A DNA stretch of 64,000 nucleotides from Anagrus nilaparvatae (GCA_022575985.1 JAKSXM010000014.1:26722001-26786000), one strand, 5' to 3'; positions 48,286 through 62,104 are shown, counted from the stretch's first letter. Translations and numbers: made by a program. Notes: generated by a model from the letters alone, not told the origin.

Positions 48286-49795
48286 ATTGTTTCGTTGCAA
48301 GGATAAAAATTTAGTTTTATATAAAGATATAAAAACCAATCTTTTTATCAGTAACTAATCTACTTAAATAGTCAAACTTTATAACTAAATTTAAGGAAAC
48401 AGTGTGGTGAACATAAATTTTGTAAATTTTACTGTTACAAACCTTAAACCCGTAGAAATTATTGATCTTATGGATGACGCTCAGCGACAATTTTAAATAT
48501 TTAGCTTAGCTTACTGAGTATTTATTCTTATACCTAGCAGCTTTTTAAAATATCATGAATTGAATAAAGAAATCTAGAATTTTAATTTTATGTACTGTGG
48601 ACCTCGAATAAAAACCAATACTTTAATAATCTCTGATTTTTTCAGGCTAATATAATAATATGGATAAAAATTATTTAATTGATAAGTTAAAATTTTTGTT
48701 TACTTTTAGATGAAACAATATTTTATGTACTACTTGAAAAGCAACAAAACAATAAAGATCAAATAATTCCATATGATACATAACATTTCCCATCCGCATT
48801 ATTTTATATTTACCACTGAATGAAAATATATTCTATTTCCTTTTTCAAGGATTATAATATAGAAGAAACTCTTTAAAATGCGTGTAGGAATCTTCTTCTA
48901 CTATAATACATAAACTTCTGTTTCGCGTCATTTTTATACGAAGGTGAATCTTCTATATAATTTAAATAATAAAAAAAAAAGGTTAAAAATGTGTAATGAA
49001 GGTTGTGTAATAATCATCTTGGTATATAAAGTACTTTAGATTACCTGTATTTAACTTTAACGTGGGTGTTTATTTATATGTGTGTATGTGAATATTTTCT
49101 GACAAGAAAATTATTGTTATTTCAGAAATTTGCTTGTTTTCTTTGTTTATATATATATATATACATAGGTTTGTATGTATCATCATTACAATTCAAAATA
49201 CTGACACATTCCATGTAAAGAAATCATTCACTGCTATATTATAGAATTATATTTTTATTTATAATTTATTAAATTTATAAAGTTAAATAAATAATATTTT
49301 TCTTTTTTTGTAAATTACAGATTAGATCTTCATGTGTCGCGGTATTTTTATTTTTAATAAAAATTTGTCTTAGTTAACTGTCAGTTAGTTTTAATATTTT
49401 ATGACGTTTTAGAATAGAAATAATTGCAAACATGTCAAAGATATTTTTGTCATATAATTTTCATTTCAAAAAAGTCACTGAAATTTTAATAGGCACCTTT
49501 CATTGATAATTTTTTTTAATAAGTAACAATGTATTAAATGCTAAAAATAGAAATAAAAGTACTGACACGAATCGTCAAGAATTTACCAAAAGATATTAGC
49601 TTGCTTAATTTGAATTTTTAAACTTTTATAAAAAATGCATAAATTACCCCAAAAAATGTAATTTAGCTAATAGCTTTTTATTTCATTAAGGACTGTGACT
49701 GTTCTTTCTTTAAAACAAACTTAATCAAAGTAGTATACCATTCAAAAATTTGTCAAAAAACTTATAAGACACGCTCCCAGCCTCCCAAGAACCTT
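48286..49795. other. AT-rich non-coding stretch
   Basis: No gene or element end is seen. There is a TA run at 49147-49163. Confidence 0.4.
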
Positions 49796-50290
49796 AAAAA
49801 ATACTACCAAGCAATTGGCACTATGGTTTCTAACAAAATGTTCTTAATGGTCTATTTACCTAACAAAGTATAATGTATATAATAAGAAAAAGTAAAAATG
49901 ATCTTGATATTGTCAGTTTAAGATCTCATGAAAAAAATTAGGTTTTTTACATAAAAAAAAGAATATTTTTCTACACTAAAACAAAATCTTTTTTTATGAT
50001 AATTATGTTTTTTAGACAGTTTTTGGTGTAGCTGGCGAAAGTAATATTGAATTTCTAAAATTAATACTACTTAGACTAAGTTTGGTTACCGGTGCCAAAA
50101 CAGTAACTCTAATTAAAAAAATTTAATACATTTGGTTTTTACCTCACAAAATCAGTGATTTACTTAAATGAGGATCATTTTAATAAATTATAAAGCAAAT
50201 AATTTAACTAAACAATAAATTAATAGGATAACCAAAATCTAATAATAAATTTATGTTTTTTATAGCTGTGTAACTAAAAGGAATTTAAAA
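49796..50290. repeat. Diverged copy of the repeat at 40971-41482
   Basis: AGCAATTGGCACTATGGTTT, TTCTTAATGGTCTATTT, ATGATAATTATGTTTTT and GGTGTAGCTGG match the other copy in order, with many substitutions and indels. The MITE's GC-rich ends are mostly lost. Non-coding. Confidence 0.55.
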
Positions 50291-52098
50291 AAAAAGAGCG
50301 AAAATCGTTTGTGCAAGTGAGTTTAAGCCACAGATTACTTAAGTAATTGGTAAATATACGAGGGTCATATCAAGAAATTTAGAGTATAAAGATAAAAAAG
50401 AGAAAAGCTTTTTCTTTCATCAAGTTTCAGGTCAAAAAAGAAAAAAAGACTTTTATTCTTTTCTTTCTACCCTTCTTAAAACATTCAGGATATTCGCTTT
50501 AAGGGGGGAAATGAGCCTTAAAATTGTTTAAAGCGTTCGGAAATACTACAACAGGGGTTTAAAAAAGAGAAAGATCCCCTTTTTATATATACAAGATTGT
50601 GACAAGAAACACTCTCTTAAACAGCAAACTTTTCTTTCTTTTTTTTTTCAAACTTTATTTATAAAATATCCGTTGATTTATACAATGTTTGAAAACTTGT
50701 AAAATAGCGGATCAACATAGTTATAAAGTAAATATTATTTATTTATAAAATAAAAGATTGAAAGATTACTCTAAGTTTATCAAAACAAACTTTTTTTTTT
50801 AATATAAATGAATATCTTATGTCAACGTATTTTCTTAAATTAAGAAAATCTAATAAAAAGTAACTTTATTATTACATAAGACAAACAAAAAACCATCAAC
50901 AGTAGTTTTACACAAAGGAATATTTGAGTTCGCTTCCGTGTATGTGTTTAAATATAAATTTTATGACGTTTAAATCAGTTTGGCGAGTTTTTTACAAGCT
51001 TTAAATCATCTTTTTTTTTCTTTATTAGTCAGTAGTTGTAGGTATAAAACAATTCAAATGTTATAAAAACATAGATTTTACTTTCTCTGTGTTTTTATTG
51101 TGTGAATATTTTATGTCGTTTAATTAATACCGTAAATAAGTGGGTTTTATATATAGAATTAATTAATGCTAAAGAAGTTTATTATAATAGTATTTTTTTT
51201 TTGCTTTGATTGCGTAATTATGTGGAAATATGTTAAGTTTTATTTCTTTTTTTTTTTGTTATAATTAGTGCATTATGTATAGAAAATTTTCATTAGACAT
51301 TTTTTTGTTGGATTCACTTTCTATTATTATCAATTATAATTGCTATTTATAAGCTAAAAAAATATTTTTTTTTTTAATATATTGACATTGTTACTGTGTT
51401 TTATATTAATTAAAGAGATTTTATTATTGGCATTGTTGTGTACAGAAAGAGAGAGAATAATGATTTAGTTTAGAAAAAGTCTATGGTCATTATTTATATA
51501 GAAAGTCATATATATATTGTTTATTAGTTAAAATAATTCAAATTTTTTAATTTATATCGATTGTTTTATTAAGACTTTCTAATTTATTGTTTAAGGAATT
51601 GTCGTTTAATTTTTAGTAAAATATTTTTTATTTTGGTTAATGACTTTAAGTAATGATAGAAGTATGAAAATAATAGTGATTTTAGGAATATTTGTTAAAA
51701 TAGGATGGACTCAATATTACTTCATAATGATAGATATTGGCCTTTGACAAGTCAATTCTGTGAATATTCAAGCCACGTGAGAGAAAAAGTACTGCAAAAT
51801 TATTTTAATGCATTCTGAGTCAAAATTTAATTATCTCAGTTATAGAATAGGTTTAAGAAACTGTAGAGTAATAGTAAAATAGCAAATATTTGGAGCTATT
51901 TCCTAATTTTAAAAAATAATGTCTAGAGTCTGGTAAAAATTTATTTTTGAATAGCGAAAATTTCACAGGTTTTTTTTTCTGATAATTGTACCTACAAAAT
52001 TAGTAGAATAGGAACTTTATTTAAGTGCAGACTTAATTTTTTAGTTCTTATTTCAATAGTCTGTGTTACTAGGACATTCTTCTTAGGCTAAAACATAA
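50291..52098. other. AT-rich non-coding stretch
   Basis: No gene is supported. Poly-T tracts are frequent (for example 50637-50649 and 51363-51375). Confidence 0.4.
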
Positions 52099-52187
52099 TT
52101 TTTCTTCGTCAGTGGCTAGAAAAAACGTATTTTCGAATCGCACTGCGTCCGGGAAATACGTGCTTTCTGGCCACTGACAAGAAAAAA
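52099..52187. mobile_element. Short palindromic repeat, inverse copy of 19572-19660
   Basis: TTTTTCTTCGTCAGTGGCTA ... TTCTGGCCACTGACAAGAAA, with CGTATTTTCGAATCGCACTG in the middle, is the inverse of the copy at 19572. It lies immediately beside duplicated unit C. Confidence 0.7.
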
Positions 52188-52214
52188 AAATTACCCGAGA
52201 GGAAATAATTCAAA

Positions 52215-52480
52215 AAAAATAATTTCAAAAATTTTTTAAATGATTTATCATTATATTAAATATTTTGTATTATAGAGTAAACAATATATTTTGAGGACGT
52301 AAGTCGGCACCCATATAATATATACTCCTAAAAACGCATTTCAGTTGCGAGAAAATCAAATTCTATAAAAAAGCAAGCGCCATGTCATCGCAATTAAATC
52401 TGATAAATCAATTTAAAAAAAGCGGTAAATTTAAAAATAAATATAAATGATAATGTTTTTAATAATAATTATTGCTTTTG
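52215..52480 (-). repeat. Promoter-carrying duplicated unit, copy C (inverted)
   Basis: The minus strand carries the same series as units A and B: AAAAACATTATCATTTATAT, the PSE-like motif, GGGTGCCGACTTA, TTGTTTACTCTATAATAC, then the T-run at 52212-52219. The predicted RNA is about 52294 down to 52212, near 83 nt. It shares GTGCCGACT after the TATA box with unit B. Confidence 0.65.
52317..52354 (-). promoter_or_regulatory. PSE-like + TATA module, copy 8
   Basis: The minus strand reads TTTTCTCGCAACTGAAATGC then TATATATT, 27 nt from the C (52351) to the T (52324). It lies inside duplicated unit C. Confidence 0.55.
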
Positions 52481-53931
52481 GTTATACAAAACTTCGATTA
52501 AATTTCAAGAGCTTTCCGCATTGGACATGGCTTAAATTTTTAATTTTTTTTTCTTGCAGTTAGATTTTAGTAATGTTAGTTTACAAGCTGCTTAAAGTGG
52601 CCAATATTAAAAATTCTTTTTTTAATCGAAAAGTACTATTTACAACAAAAAACTTAAATTTAGGGATTTTTAATCCCTTTTTTTTTTAATGGTTTTTTCG
52701 AGGGTTTTTTTTATTTCAAACAATATTTTAAATTATCTTTTAACTTCTTCTTAGCTGTACTGATTTTTCAAAGGGATTTTTCGCTCAAAGTCATCGAGAC
52801 GAGAAAAACCTATTTTTTTGGTCTGAATATTTAATTTTTTTAGAAACATTATAACTTTATTAATTAAAAACTTATACTCAATTATCTTATTAATTTATCA
52901 TTTTTCACACAAAAATTTGTTCAAAAACTCTTTGATATGAAATAAAAAAGCAAAATGATAATCAAATACCAGCTCGAAATTACATCATTTATATAACAGA
53001 GTCTGAGAATAAGACCCAGTAAAATTTTATACAAGACAGCATATAAAAAAGAATGAAAATATTATCTGTCAGTGTCAAGATAGAATTGGCCTAAATAAAA
53101 TTTAAAAATGAAATATATTTGTTAACGTTGAAAAACCAAGAAATTTATATAAGAGAACCAAGTGAAATTGTGGTAAGTATTTATAGTTAACTGTATGACT
53201 CTTATACAACTAAAAAACCACATATAATATTTTAGCGGTCTATTTCAAGACGGTCGTTAAACACTAGGGGTATTATCTTTGGTATCGTCACGAAAACTCT
53301 TGGGACCGCGGAACTGTACCTTTTATTGTTTTATTAGTTACTGAGAGAAAGAATCTTATGCTATATATTAACTTTTCATAATGTAATCTCCTATTGTACA
53401 CAATATAAAAAATTTTTTTTATTTACATTACAAAACACTTCTGTAAATAAAATTAATGGATCATTATAAAATGTTTATAAGATTTATATTACAAATTTTT
53501 ATTTTAATCTACTAGTTATAAATAATAAAATGTAAATAAAAAATAATTTTATTTTATAAAGTTTAATATTTTATACACTGAAAGAATTTTTTTGGTCACT
53601 GATTTGATGAAGTGAAAATTTTTAAACGACTTAATTTCATTCCTTATTAAAATGTTTGTGTGCAAAGACTTCACTGCAGTAATCCATAAGGGTAAATATT
53701 TTCCATTTTAAGTAGATATCAATTTAAGTGATAGATAATATATTTTTACTTTCAATTTAATATAAAATATTCATCAATTTATTTTTAACCTAACGGAAGC
53801 CTAAAATTAGGTTTATTACACAATGATATAATTTTACTAATAAATTTTATGCTTTTATTACTTCTATTAAATGTTAGTTAACAAAGTTTCAATATTCTTA
53901 GTTCTTCTTTGACATCTAGATGGCATCATAC
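52481..53931. other. AT-rich non-coding stretch
   Basis: No gene is supported. A patch of less biased sequence lies at 53225-53320 (AGACGGTCGTTAAACAC, GGGACCGCGGAACTG) without a convincing frame. Confidence 0.4.
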
Positions 53932-53971
53932 TTTCTCGCAAAAGAAATGAATTTCACATTCTATATATAAG
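53932..53971 (+). promoter_or_regulatory. PSE-like + TATA module, copy 9
   Basis: TTTCTCGCAAAAGAAATGA then TATATATAAG, 27 nt from the C (53935) to the first T (53962). A U6-like start would be near 53992, with TTTT about 50 nt on at 54039. A short MKFYLVLVLD frame at 54034 ends at once and is not a gene. Confidence 0.55.
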
Positions 53972-56900
53972 ACGTATTCTGAAATTTAATTTTCAAATAT
54001 ATATATAATTTAATATTACAATGTAATCTTAAAATGAAATTTTATCTTGTTCTAGTTTTAGATTGACTTATTCAAAATAATTTCTTCTACAATAAATATC
54101 GGCTTAACGTTTCTGTATTTGAATGGTAGTTTTTTGCCAGAAGTAATTAACTCATGCATAATTTTTAAATGTTTAATAAATTATTTCTTCCCAATTCTTC
54201 AGTTTTTTTATCCAAGTATGGTAGGAAACTATATTTTTAATCTATTTTAAGCATAAGATAATAATATGTTAAATAAATTCAAAAAAGTCTCAATTTATTC
54301 AAAAATAAAATAAAAATTTTTCAATTAAAGGTGAGTGATCTTTTGATGATTTACAGCATAAAAACAACGATAGAATCTATAAAAGCATACCTAAAAAAAA
54401 GACTTCCATAGAATTTTCATTCTTTGAATAAAAACTACCCTCTAAATAAAAATAAATACATAAATGAACTTTTTTGGGGGGGAACTGTTTGGTTAAAATA
54501 TATATATTTTAGTGTCTTTTTTTTTTGGTTAATAGTAAAAGGACGATACAGAAAGTAAATGAGAAACGTATAGGTCATTTCAAGTTTATCGTTTTCTTTC
54601 TTTTCATTCTTTTATTTTTAAAAGTCCTTCATTTATCTCAAATTAAAGCTCTTTTCAACGCCCAAAAGGTCAAAGCTCACAATAAAACCCATATATATAT
54701 TTCGTATCAATAGTTGATTAATGTAAGTAAAACTGCAAAAAAATATTTTTAAACAAACATTTAAATTACAGAGCTAAAACTTAAATATAATTAAAATCTT
54801 AAAATAAGATAAATAGGCCTATAAAATATTTTATTTGCAGAATGAAGAGAATAAAATATACATTTTGAGTTAGGCTAGTTTCTCTCTGGACCGTACTTCG
54901 TTATCCATGTTATAGACTCCATAGTATGAAAATAACTTTAAAACATACACTATTACAATTTCTATATATATATATATATAACAACAATAATAATAACAAC
55001 AAGATCTCTCTTTCTCTAAAATTCCTAAACTCATCTGTTATCATTTTTATAACTACCTAACCATTCAACAATGTCGAATAAACTCCCACTTGGTATTGTG
55101 GTATTTCAAAGTAGTAGAGAGAAAATAACTGGACAGTCCACAAGGGATATTATTTTATTTTATATTATTTTTATCTTTTAAAAAATTTTTTTTTTGTATC
55201 TTTATATTTTATTTAACAAAAATAGTACATATTGATATTCCTAATTCGTAATATGTATATAATGTCCCTAAGGTAAAAACCAATAAATATCAAAAAATAT
55301 TTAATCCTTTTACTTATTTGTAATGAAAGCATGTTAAAGGACTGTTATTAGTATAAAAAGTTTAATTTTAACAGTTTAACGAAGAAAAACCCCTTGAAAA
55401 AGAGCAAAAAATCTCATAATCATTTGTCAATTTGAAGTAGAATATATATAAAGTTAATAATATATTGTTAGTGGCGCCAAGTGACCAATGGCCTTTTATT
55501 CTATAATATAATGGTCTGCCAAGTAACATTCGTCTCACGAAACAAGAAACTGACTTAACAATATATATATGTAGGGTGTAGTAAACACAAAAACGACATG
55601 AAATAGTTTATTATATAGAAAGAGAGAAAATAGCTCTTAAAACAAAAGAGGGGACTTTTGTACTATGTTATTGTAACTTTTGAGGTGCTATAGGTTTTTC
55701 TTTTTCGAGGTGTATGTATGTCTTCATAGTCATTAATCCTGATATACTAATACTTTATTGTCATTATTATTATTTTTACTATTTTAGGGAGTCAGTTTAT
55801 TTTCTGGTTTTAAGGGATTCTTGTATTGCTTTATCGATATTCGATTTAATGATATTTTTGGGTTATATATTGGTGAGAAAGTTAAATAAGTTTTACTAAC
55901 GAGTTGACAAATTGACTGGGCTTTAAGGTTTTAATTTAAATGAGATATTGAGGGATATGTGTAACAAAAGGTTTTCAAAGGAAGATTTGTTAAAATAGTT
56001 TTGTATTTGCAGTATTTGTATATTTTCCTTATTAGAATATGGGTCAGGTACCAATAGTAACTATTTATAAAATTATAAGATCCTGAAAATTAATATAATG
56101 TAGAATTTTAAATGTAATTATTAAAATAAAAATATATTTTTAAATGTGTGAAGCCTCTTAAAAAATCAAATATATACTTAAAAAACAATATCCTGTATAA
56201 AAAATGATTATTCAATTATATAATTTCCAAAATTGGTTTACGTCACTAGATAAAAAAAAGCCATACAAGATAGAGCATTTACGTCAAAAAGATTTTTAAA
56301 TAGAAATATAATTTTGAATTTAAATAGAAATAAAATTTTGAAATTTTGTGCTTGCAAGCTCATATAATAAATTTAGTGTTCAGGTTGTTGGATCAATTGT
56401 TGTAGTGGAAAATAGTTATTTAATTTTAAATACGAAGCAGAAACACGTAATTTAATTGAAATCATAAAATTGCTAAATGTACATTTTTACAATTTTTGAT
56501 TTCAGAAATTTATCTAACTGCATAAAAACCACAAAGTAATTTTATTAATTTAAAAATCACGATATACCTTGATTATTTACAACAATACTTTGATTTACAC
56601 GCACTTATTTTTCAATTATCTTGGAATTTTTATTTAATCATCCCCCCGCAGATTAAAAATCAATTTGTTCACATGTTTATGTTATTTACAATAATAAAAA
56701 TAAGCAAGACGAGATAAAATAAAAAATGAAATAAAATAAAAGTACCCTCAGCGTTACATACTTATAAAATATATAACTTATATACATTTATAATCATATA
56801 ATAGAACTCGAACAATCAGAGCGAGAATCCCTGAGAGAGTCGCAGATTGTAATATGGACTATACCTATAATAATACTATTTTCTACGAGCCACCGTACCG

Positions 56901-57306
56901 CGTTCCAATATCATAGAACGTGCTTTCTATGTATAAAGCATATAATAACTTGGAGAGCTACTTCAATTTCGTGTGCAACTATAATATAATATATAAGACT
57001 CTCACGAGATCACGCGAGCAGTAAGAAAAATTATTTTTGTTATACTTATGGATTAGATATATATATATTTATTATTATTACTATCTGATTGGTTATTTCA
57101 TCCCTTTGATTATCACGTTAGATGAGATGAATCTTTTTGAATAATACGTCTATTTTTTGAATTATATATTTTTATTGTTACGGATTCATGTGGTTTCTAT
57201 TTTATAATTGGTTATGTAGAAATTACTTTTAAATTGTTTCCTTATTTTAGTACGTTTTTATAAAATTTATTTCTTTAAAAAATGTGATATTGATAAAATT
57301 TTATAT
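53972..57306. other. AT-rich non-coding stretch
   Basis: No gene is supported over 3.3 kb. A TA dinucleotide run lies at 54963-54980. A segment at 56815-57030 is less biased (GAGCCACCGTACCGCGTTCC, TCACGAGATCACGCGAGCAG) and contains TATATAAG at 56990, possibly a promoter, but no frame follows. Confidence 0.4.
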
Positions 57307-57344
57307 TTTCTCGCAAATGAAATGCGTTCGTAAATATATATAAG
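57307..57344 (+). promoter_or_regulatory. PSE-like + TATA module, copy 10
   Basis: TTTCTCGCAAATGAAATGCG followed by TATATATAAGG. The spacing from C (57310) to TATATAAG (57337) is 27 nt. This is one of the closest copies to consensus. A start near 57367 would give about 80 nt before the first TTTT near 57444, a plausible Pol III transcript length. Confidence 0.6.
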
Positions 57345-58141
57345 GAGTGAAGTACAAAATTCTACATGCTTGTATAAATAAAATTCTAAATATATTCACT
57401 ATTTGTAACTTAATAAAATTTCTATACAGATTAAACTTAATTGGGTTTTACTCAATATTTTGGATATAGTCTTTTGTTTTTGCTGAATAAGACAAAATCA
57501 GCAGGCTCATATTTGTTCGCCCAGTTATCTTCATTTGGATCTGACACTGAATTATTAGGATCATTATTGGATATCAGAATTTTGGACAAATGTACAGAAT
57601 TTTGAAGGGGGTAAAGCATTAAAACAAATTAAAATGTAACCTGTTTCTTAAAAAAAAAGCTGTTTTTGAAAACTAATTACAGCTAAGGCACAAAATTAGA
57701 GTTCAACTTATAGTAATCAATTTTCTTTTTATTGATGCTCCAAATAAATTAATAGTAATTTTGATCAGTAGCTATTTATTAAGAAAAGAATAAAATTATA
57801 TAGCTTTGATTTTGATCAATTCTGATTTTACAGGTAGAAAGTTTGAGTCTTATTATTTTTTGTCTAATTGAGCGATTTTTTACTGCCATGATTAATTTAC
57901 CCAAATAGTTAAATTAACCACGATTAACTATACAAAGACCCAATTAATACCTCCAAAAAGTAAGTTTTTTGAGGTAAGTTGTTCTGAAAAAATTAACACT
58001 CGTCGGTTTAAACGGATATTTGTCAATTTGCTTGTGATCAACTTAACGATTTAAGCAAGTTCACCACGATGGCTTAAAATCGCTCTTTCTTCTGCTCCAT
58101 TAAAAGCAAAAACAATGATCGTCTTTGGGTAAATATCTATT
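57345..58141. other. Non-coding, includes predicted transcript of copy 10
   Basis: The ~80 nt after 57365 lack an obvious strong hairpin by eye and match no known RNA. The rest is AT-rich with no gene. Confidence 0.35.
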
Positions 58142-58311
58142 TGTTCAACAAGGGAAAAAAAGTAGGATTTGGCTTTCAATGCAGTTGTATGCACGAGTGA
58201 GCGTAGCGAACGAGTTCAGACAGCATTGAAAGTAAAATTTCCTACTTTTTTTCCCGTGTTCAACACATAGTTTTTCATTAAAAGCGAAAAAAAGATCGCC
58301 CGAAAGTAAGA
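58142..58311. mobile_element. Foldback element related to 6079-6141
   Basis: TGTTCAACAAGGGAAAAAAA with GTAGGATTT and GCTTTCAATGC on the left mirrors GCATTGAAAG, TTTCCTACTTTTTTTCCCG and TGTTCAACA on the right (58224-58266). The outer block to 58311 is shared with the intron of the secreted-protein gene. Non-coding. Confidence 0.7.
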
Positions 58312-58489
58312 AAGTAGATCTTTTTGCAGCGTATAATGAAAAATATATAACTATACTTAAGCGTATGATAAAAAAATTTAACAAATATATTTAATTTAAC
58401 TAAAGATTTGAGATAACGAAACGAAATAATTTAATATTCCTTGAATTTTCATGAAAAAAATATAATATTTTAATTTTTATTAATAACAC

Positions 58490-59251
58490 AGCTGCACAAA
58501 AAAAAAGTTCTGATCCTGTAACTAGACCTACGTATAGGTAAGTTTTTCGATGTCCAAAAACCGAATCTGAAGTCAGAATTTAGCCTACACCCTCAGATTT
58601 TGTCCCAGCTACCCCCAGCCACGCTCTAAACCGCCCTAAAAAGCAAATATTTTACTATGTCCAAAAGTTAAAAATAAAAGTACCTTATTTACGTATTTTG
58701 ATGTTCTAAAAACGAATTTCAAGTTAGAATTTAACTATCACCCTTAGCTTTTGCCCCAGCTACCCCAATCACCCTCCAAACTGCCCCAGAGGGTGAATAT
58801 TTTACTTTGTGCAAAAGTTATAAATTAAAGTATCTTAGTTACGTTTTTTGATGTTCTAAAAACGAATTTTAAGTCAGAATTTATCCATCATCCATAGTTT
58901 TTGTCCCAGCTAGCCTATTTACCCTCTAAAGTCCACCAGAGGAAGGTTAATTAATCGCTTTGAGAGTAACTAGGGTAGCTGGGACAAAAACTAAGTGTTA
59001 TAGGTAAATTCTGACTTGAAATTCGTTTTTAGAACATCAAAATACGTAAATAAGGTACTTTTATTTTTAACTTTTGGACATAGTAAAATATTTGCTTTTT
59101 GGGGTGGTTTATAGGGTAGCTGGGGGTAGCTGGGGTAAAATCTGAGGGTGTAGGCTAAATTCTGACTTCAGATTCGGTTTTAGGACATCGAAAAACTTAC
59201 GTGTAGGTAGGTCTAGTTACAGGATCAGAACTTTTTTTTTTTGTGCAGCTA
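58490..59251. mobile_element. 762-bp foldback element with nested tandem repeats
   Basis: AGCTGCACAAAAAAAAAAG with TTCTGATCCTGTAACTAGAC on the left is mirrored by GTCTAGTTACAGGATCAGAA and TTTTTGTGCAGCT on the right. The left arm contains three diverged ~145-bp units, each with CCCAGCTACC, a CCCTCTAAA-like block and GATGTTCTAAAAACGAATTT. The right arm has two matching inverse units. Such tandem repeats inside inverted arms are typical of foldback transposons. No ORF is present. Confidence 0.8.
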
Positions 59252-62104
59252 TGTAATTAATTACCGATAGTTCAATTAATAATGCAAAAAATAATCATTA
59301 AAATACTTTTTTACAAATACAGCTAAAAATATGCTTTACATAGTAAAGAAAAAAATATTTTGATTGATTGAATATTGATGATTTTATTATTTATTTCTTT
59401 ATTCAATACTTAAATTTAACGTTTATTAAATTAAAATCTTAAGGGTGGACAATGTCAAATATACAAAGGGTTAAAGTAAATTACAAGTATTATTTTTTTA
59501 TAGATTGAATTTCTCTTGGGACTTTTATTCTTTATAAACCCTTTTAAGCTACTTAGTGATATATCGAATACAAAAAATGTACTTCACCCTTTATATATAT
59601 AAACTTAGAAACGATAAAATTGACACGACATTTCTTTTATTTAATAAATAAAAATTTTATTATTTTTTACACGTATATTTACATTGATTAACAAGTAGAA
59701 AAATACAAAAATAAATTAATAAGTTTATAAATATATGGCACACAGTAAAAGAGTTAATTACAAAGATAATAAGGAAATCTAAATTACATAACTCGCGAAT
59801 TAGATGATCCTTTTAAAATGTTATAAGAAATAATTAACTATATATATATAAGCTTATTGTCTTAACTAATACATACACAAGGTATTGCCTAAGGCTAAAA
59901 TATGCGTTAAAATATATAAAAGGGGGAAGTATAATTCAGAGAAGAGACATACAAAGTTTTGTTGTCAAACGCATTTTAGTGTTCTATATTCATATATATA
60001 AGTCGTTTATACCCTTAAGGTTAACATCTGTGTATCTTATCAAGAAGCTTAATTACAAGAATAATAATATTACTGTATTATATAATGATAATGTTTAATT
60101 TACCGTTTTATGTATTCGGAAATAAATTTTTTTGCCTTATTAATTAATTAATTTAGATGCTTTGATAGTACGTATATATCAGCTTGAGGTTTAACTCAAA
60201 AATGTTTTTATGGGTTTTAAATTACACCTTCTTAATAATTCTTCTTGAGAACCTATCTGTCCCAATATTTTCTTTATTGAAAAATGAGCTACAAAAATTT
60301 AGGATTACATTTTTTTTAATTCGAGAACTTTTTTAAAACCTAGAAAAATTTTGTAAATAAGTTTCAGACTAATATACAAAACTAAAAAATAATTAATATT
60401 CAGAGAGAAAATTTCCATTCAAAACAATTATAAGAATCTAACTTTAATTAGAAAACATGAAAGTCGCGGCTATAAGGGAATTAGGGCGTATAAAATATAT
60501 ATATAAGTAAAAATTACTAAGACAGTATATCCAAAAAAAGGAATTTACCAAGTTCTATCTTATATAATAACAAATGAAAGAGTGAAATAGAAATATTTTA
60601 CTTATATTACCTTACTAAATATTCTCACACTGAAAAAGATAGAAAGTAATACTAAAACCAAGTGATCTATAGGAGGACGTGTAAAATATATATAATGCCA
60701 AACTAAATTACTTTGATATCGCTATTTTTCAGTATAAGAATTACGATCTTTTTACTAACATTTTTCTTTTTTTTTTTCTACTTTAATTTTAACTTATGCT
60801 TATCAAGCTTTCCAATTAGCCATCTAATATCATTTGATCTTTTTTATTCTCACCTTGTATACATTAATTTTGAGAAAGAAATAATAAATCTTTTCTTTTA
60901 TGTAAGCTACTTACTGTTCTTGCATGATAAAATTTTTATATGTTTAATTAATTTATTTTAAGCGTAAAAATGAAATTAATTTAGTTTTTTTTTTTTTTTC
61001 AAATGTAATTACATAACTATTCAGTATGTATTAATATTATTAGTAAAAAAAGAGAACTTTTTTTTTTAGTCATCATTAAATCACCTTTCAATTTTCTTTT
61101 AAAGATAGAAAAAAAAATTTTATTTTTTTCTAAAAGAAAACTTAACTAACGTATTTCTTTTTAAGAAAAACTAACTCATTTTTCTAATTACGTCTCTTGG
61201 CAGTCTTATTTATAAATGTGTGTCCAGAAAAAAAAGCATCGATGGACCTTTTACTGTCAGAGAAAGTAGTCGAAAAGAGTAATAATAAAAGAAACAAAAA
61301 AAAAAGCTCTTCGCACTCAGTTTTTTTTTTCTATTATTTTATCGTCTTGTACATACGTACGTGAGTACATTGAGTATCTTAGGATAAAATACACAAATAC
61401 ATGTATAAATAGTTGTGTATATAGAAAAATTCACATACCAATTGAAAGCTTAAAGGGCGAAAGAACCTTTACTAGATCAAAGCTAACCCTCAAAAGATCA
61501 ATACGTTCTTGTGTAAAGCTGTAGATGAGTAGGGGTGCATTCCAGATTACTATGTATGTAATATCAACAGGGAGAAGAAAAAAACCGCGAGCCATATCAA
61601 GAGAAAGAAAGAATGGCAAAAGAAAAATATATACACGGGATCACTTGCTTAAGGGTAACAAAAGTATAGCATTAATGTTCATAAACATGTCACGTATTAC
61701 TTTTCGAATGAACCGGAACTAAAGGGCCATACGCAGACGCAATTAAGGATGACTACTAAGGATTCTGAGTACTTTTCTTGAATGTTATATTATTTTTTCT
61801 CTATATGTATGTATCAAAGTTAATTTTGCGCGACTCGGAAGTTCACAAGAGCTTTATTTTTTTTTTCTCTTAGAGCTTCTTATCTGAGATTTTTATAAAA
61901 GGATAAATTGAAACGTCTAATGAATACTTAGTACACTAAATGTATAAATAAAGGATATTGTCATATGTTTTATTGAAAGTAGAGTTTTATTACATTTTTT
62001 TAGTGTATTTTTGATAGAAATTTTAGGAAATTATTTATAGACCTAACTTGGATCCCTATTTCATATAGTTGTCACTTTTGTATGAACCCTCGGAGGAATC
62101 AAAA
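59252..62104. other. AT-rich non-coding stretch
   Basis: No gene is supported. The 82-codon frame at 60713 is a poly-Phe/Leu artefact of T-rich sequence. A region at 61430-61740 is less biased, but its two opposing frames (61431-61619 and 61525-61722) lack coding character. Confidence 0.4.

Noticed and set aside
54034..54066. MKFYLVLVLD start resembling a signal peptide near promoter module 9
   Set aside because: The frame stops after ten codons and no convincing donor site precedes the stop. Similarity to MRFY of the secreted gene is too short to mean anything.
60713..60961. 82-codon Phe/Leu-rich ORF
   Set aside because: It is produced by T-rich low-complexity sequence and looks like a membrane protein only because of base composition.
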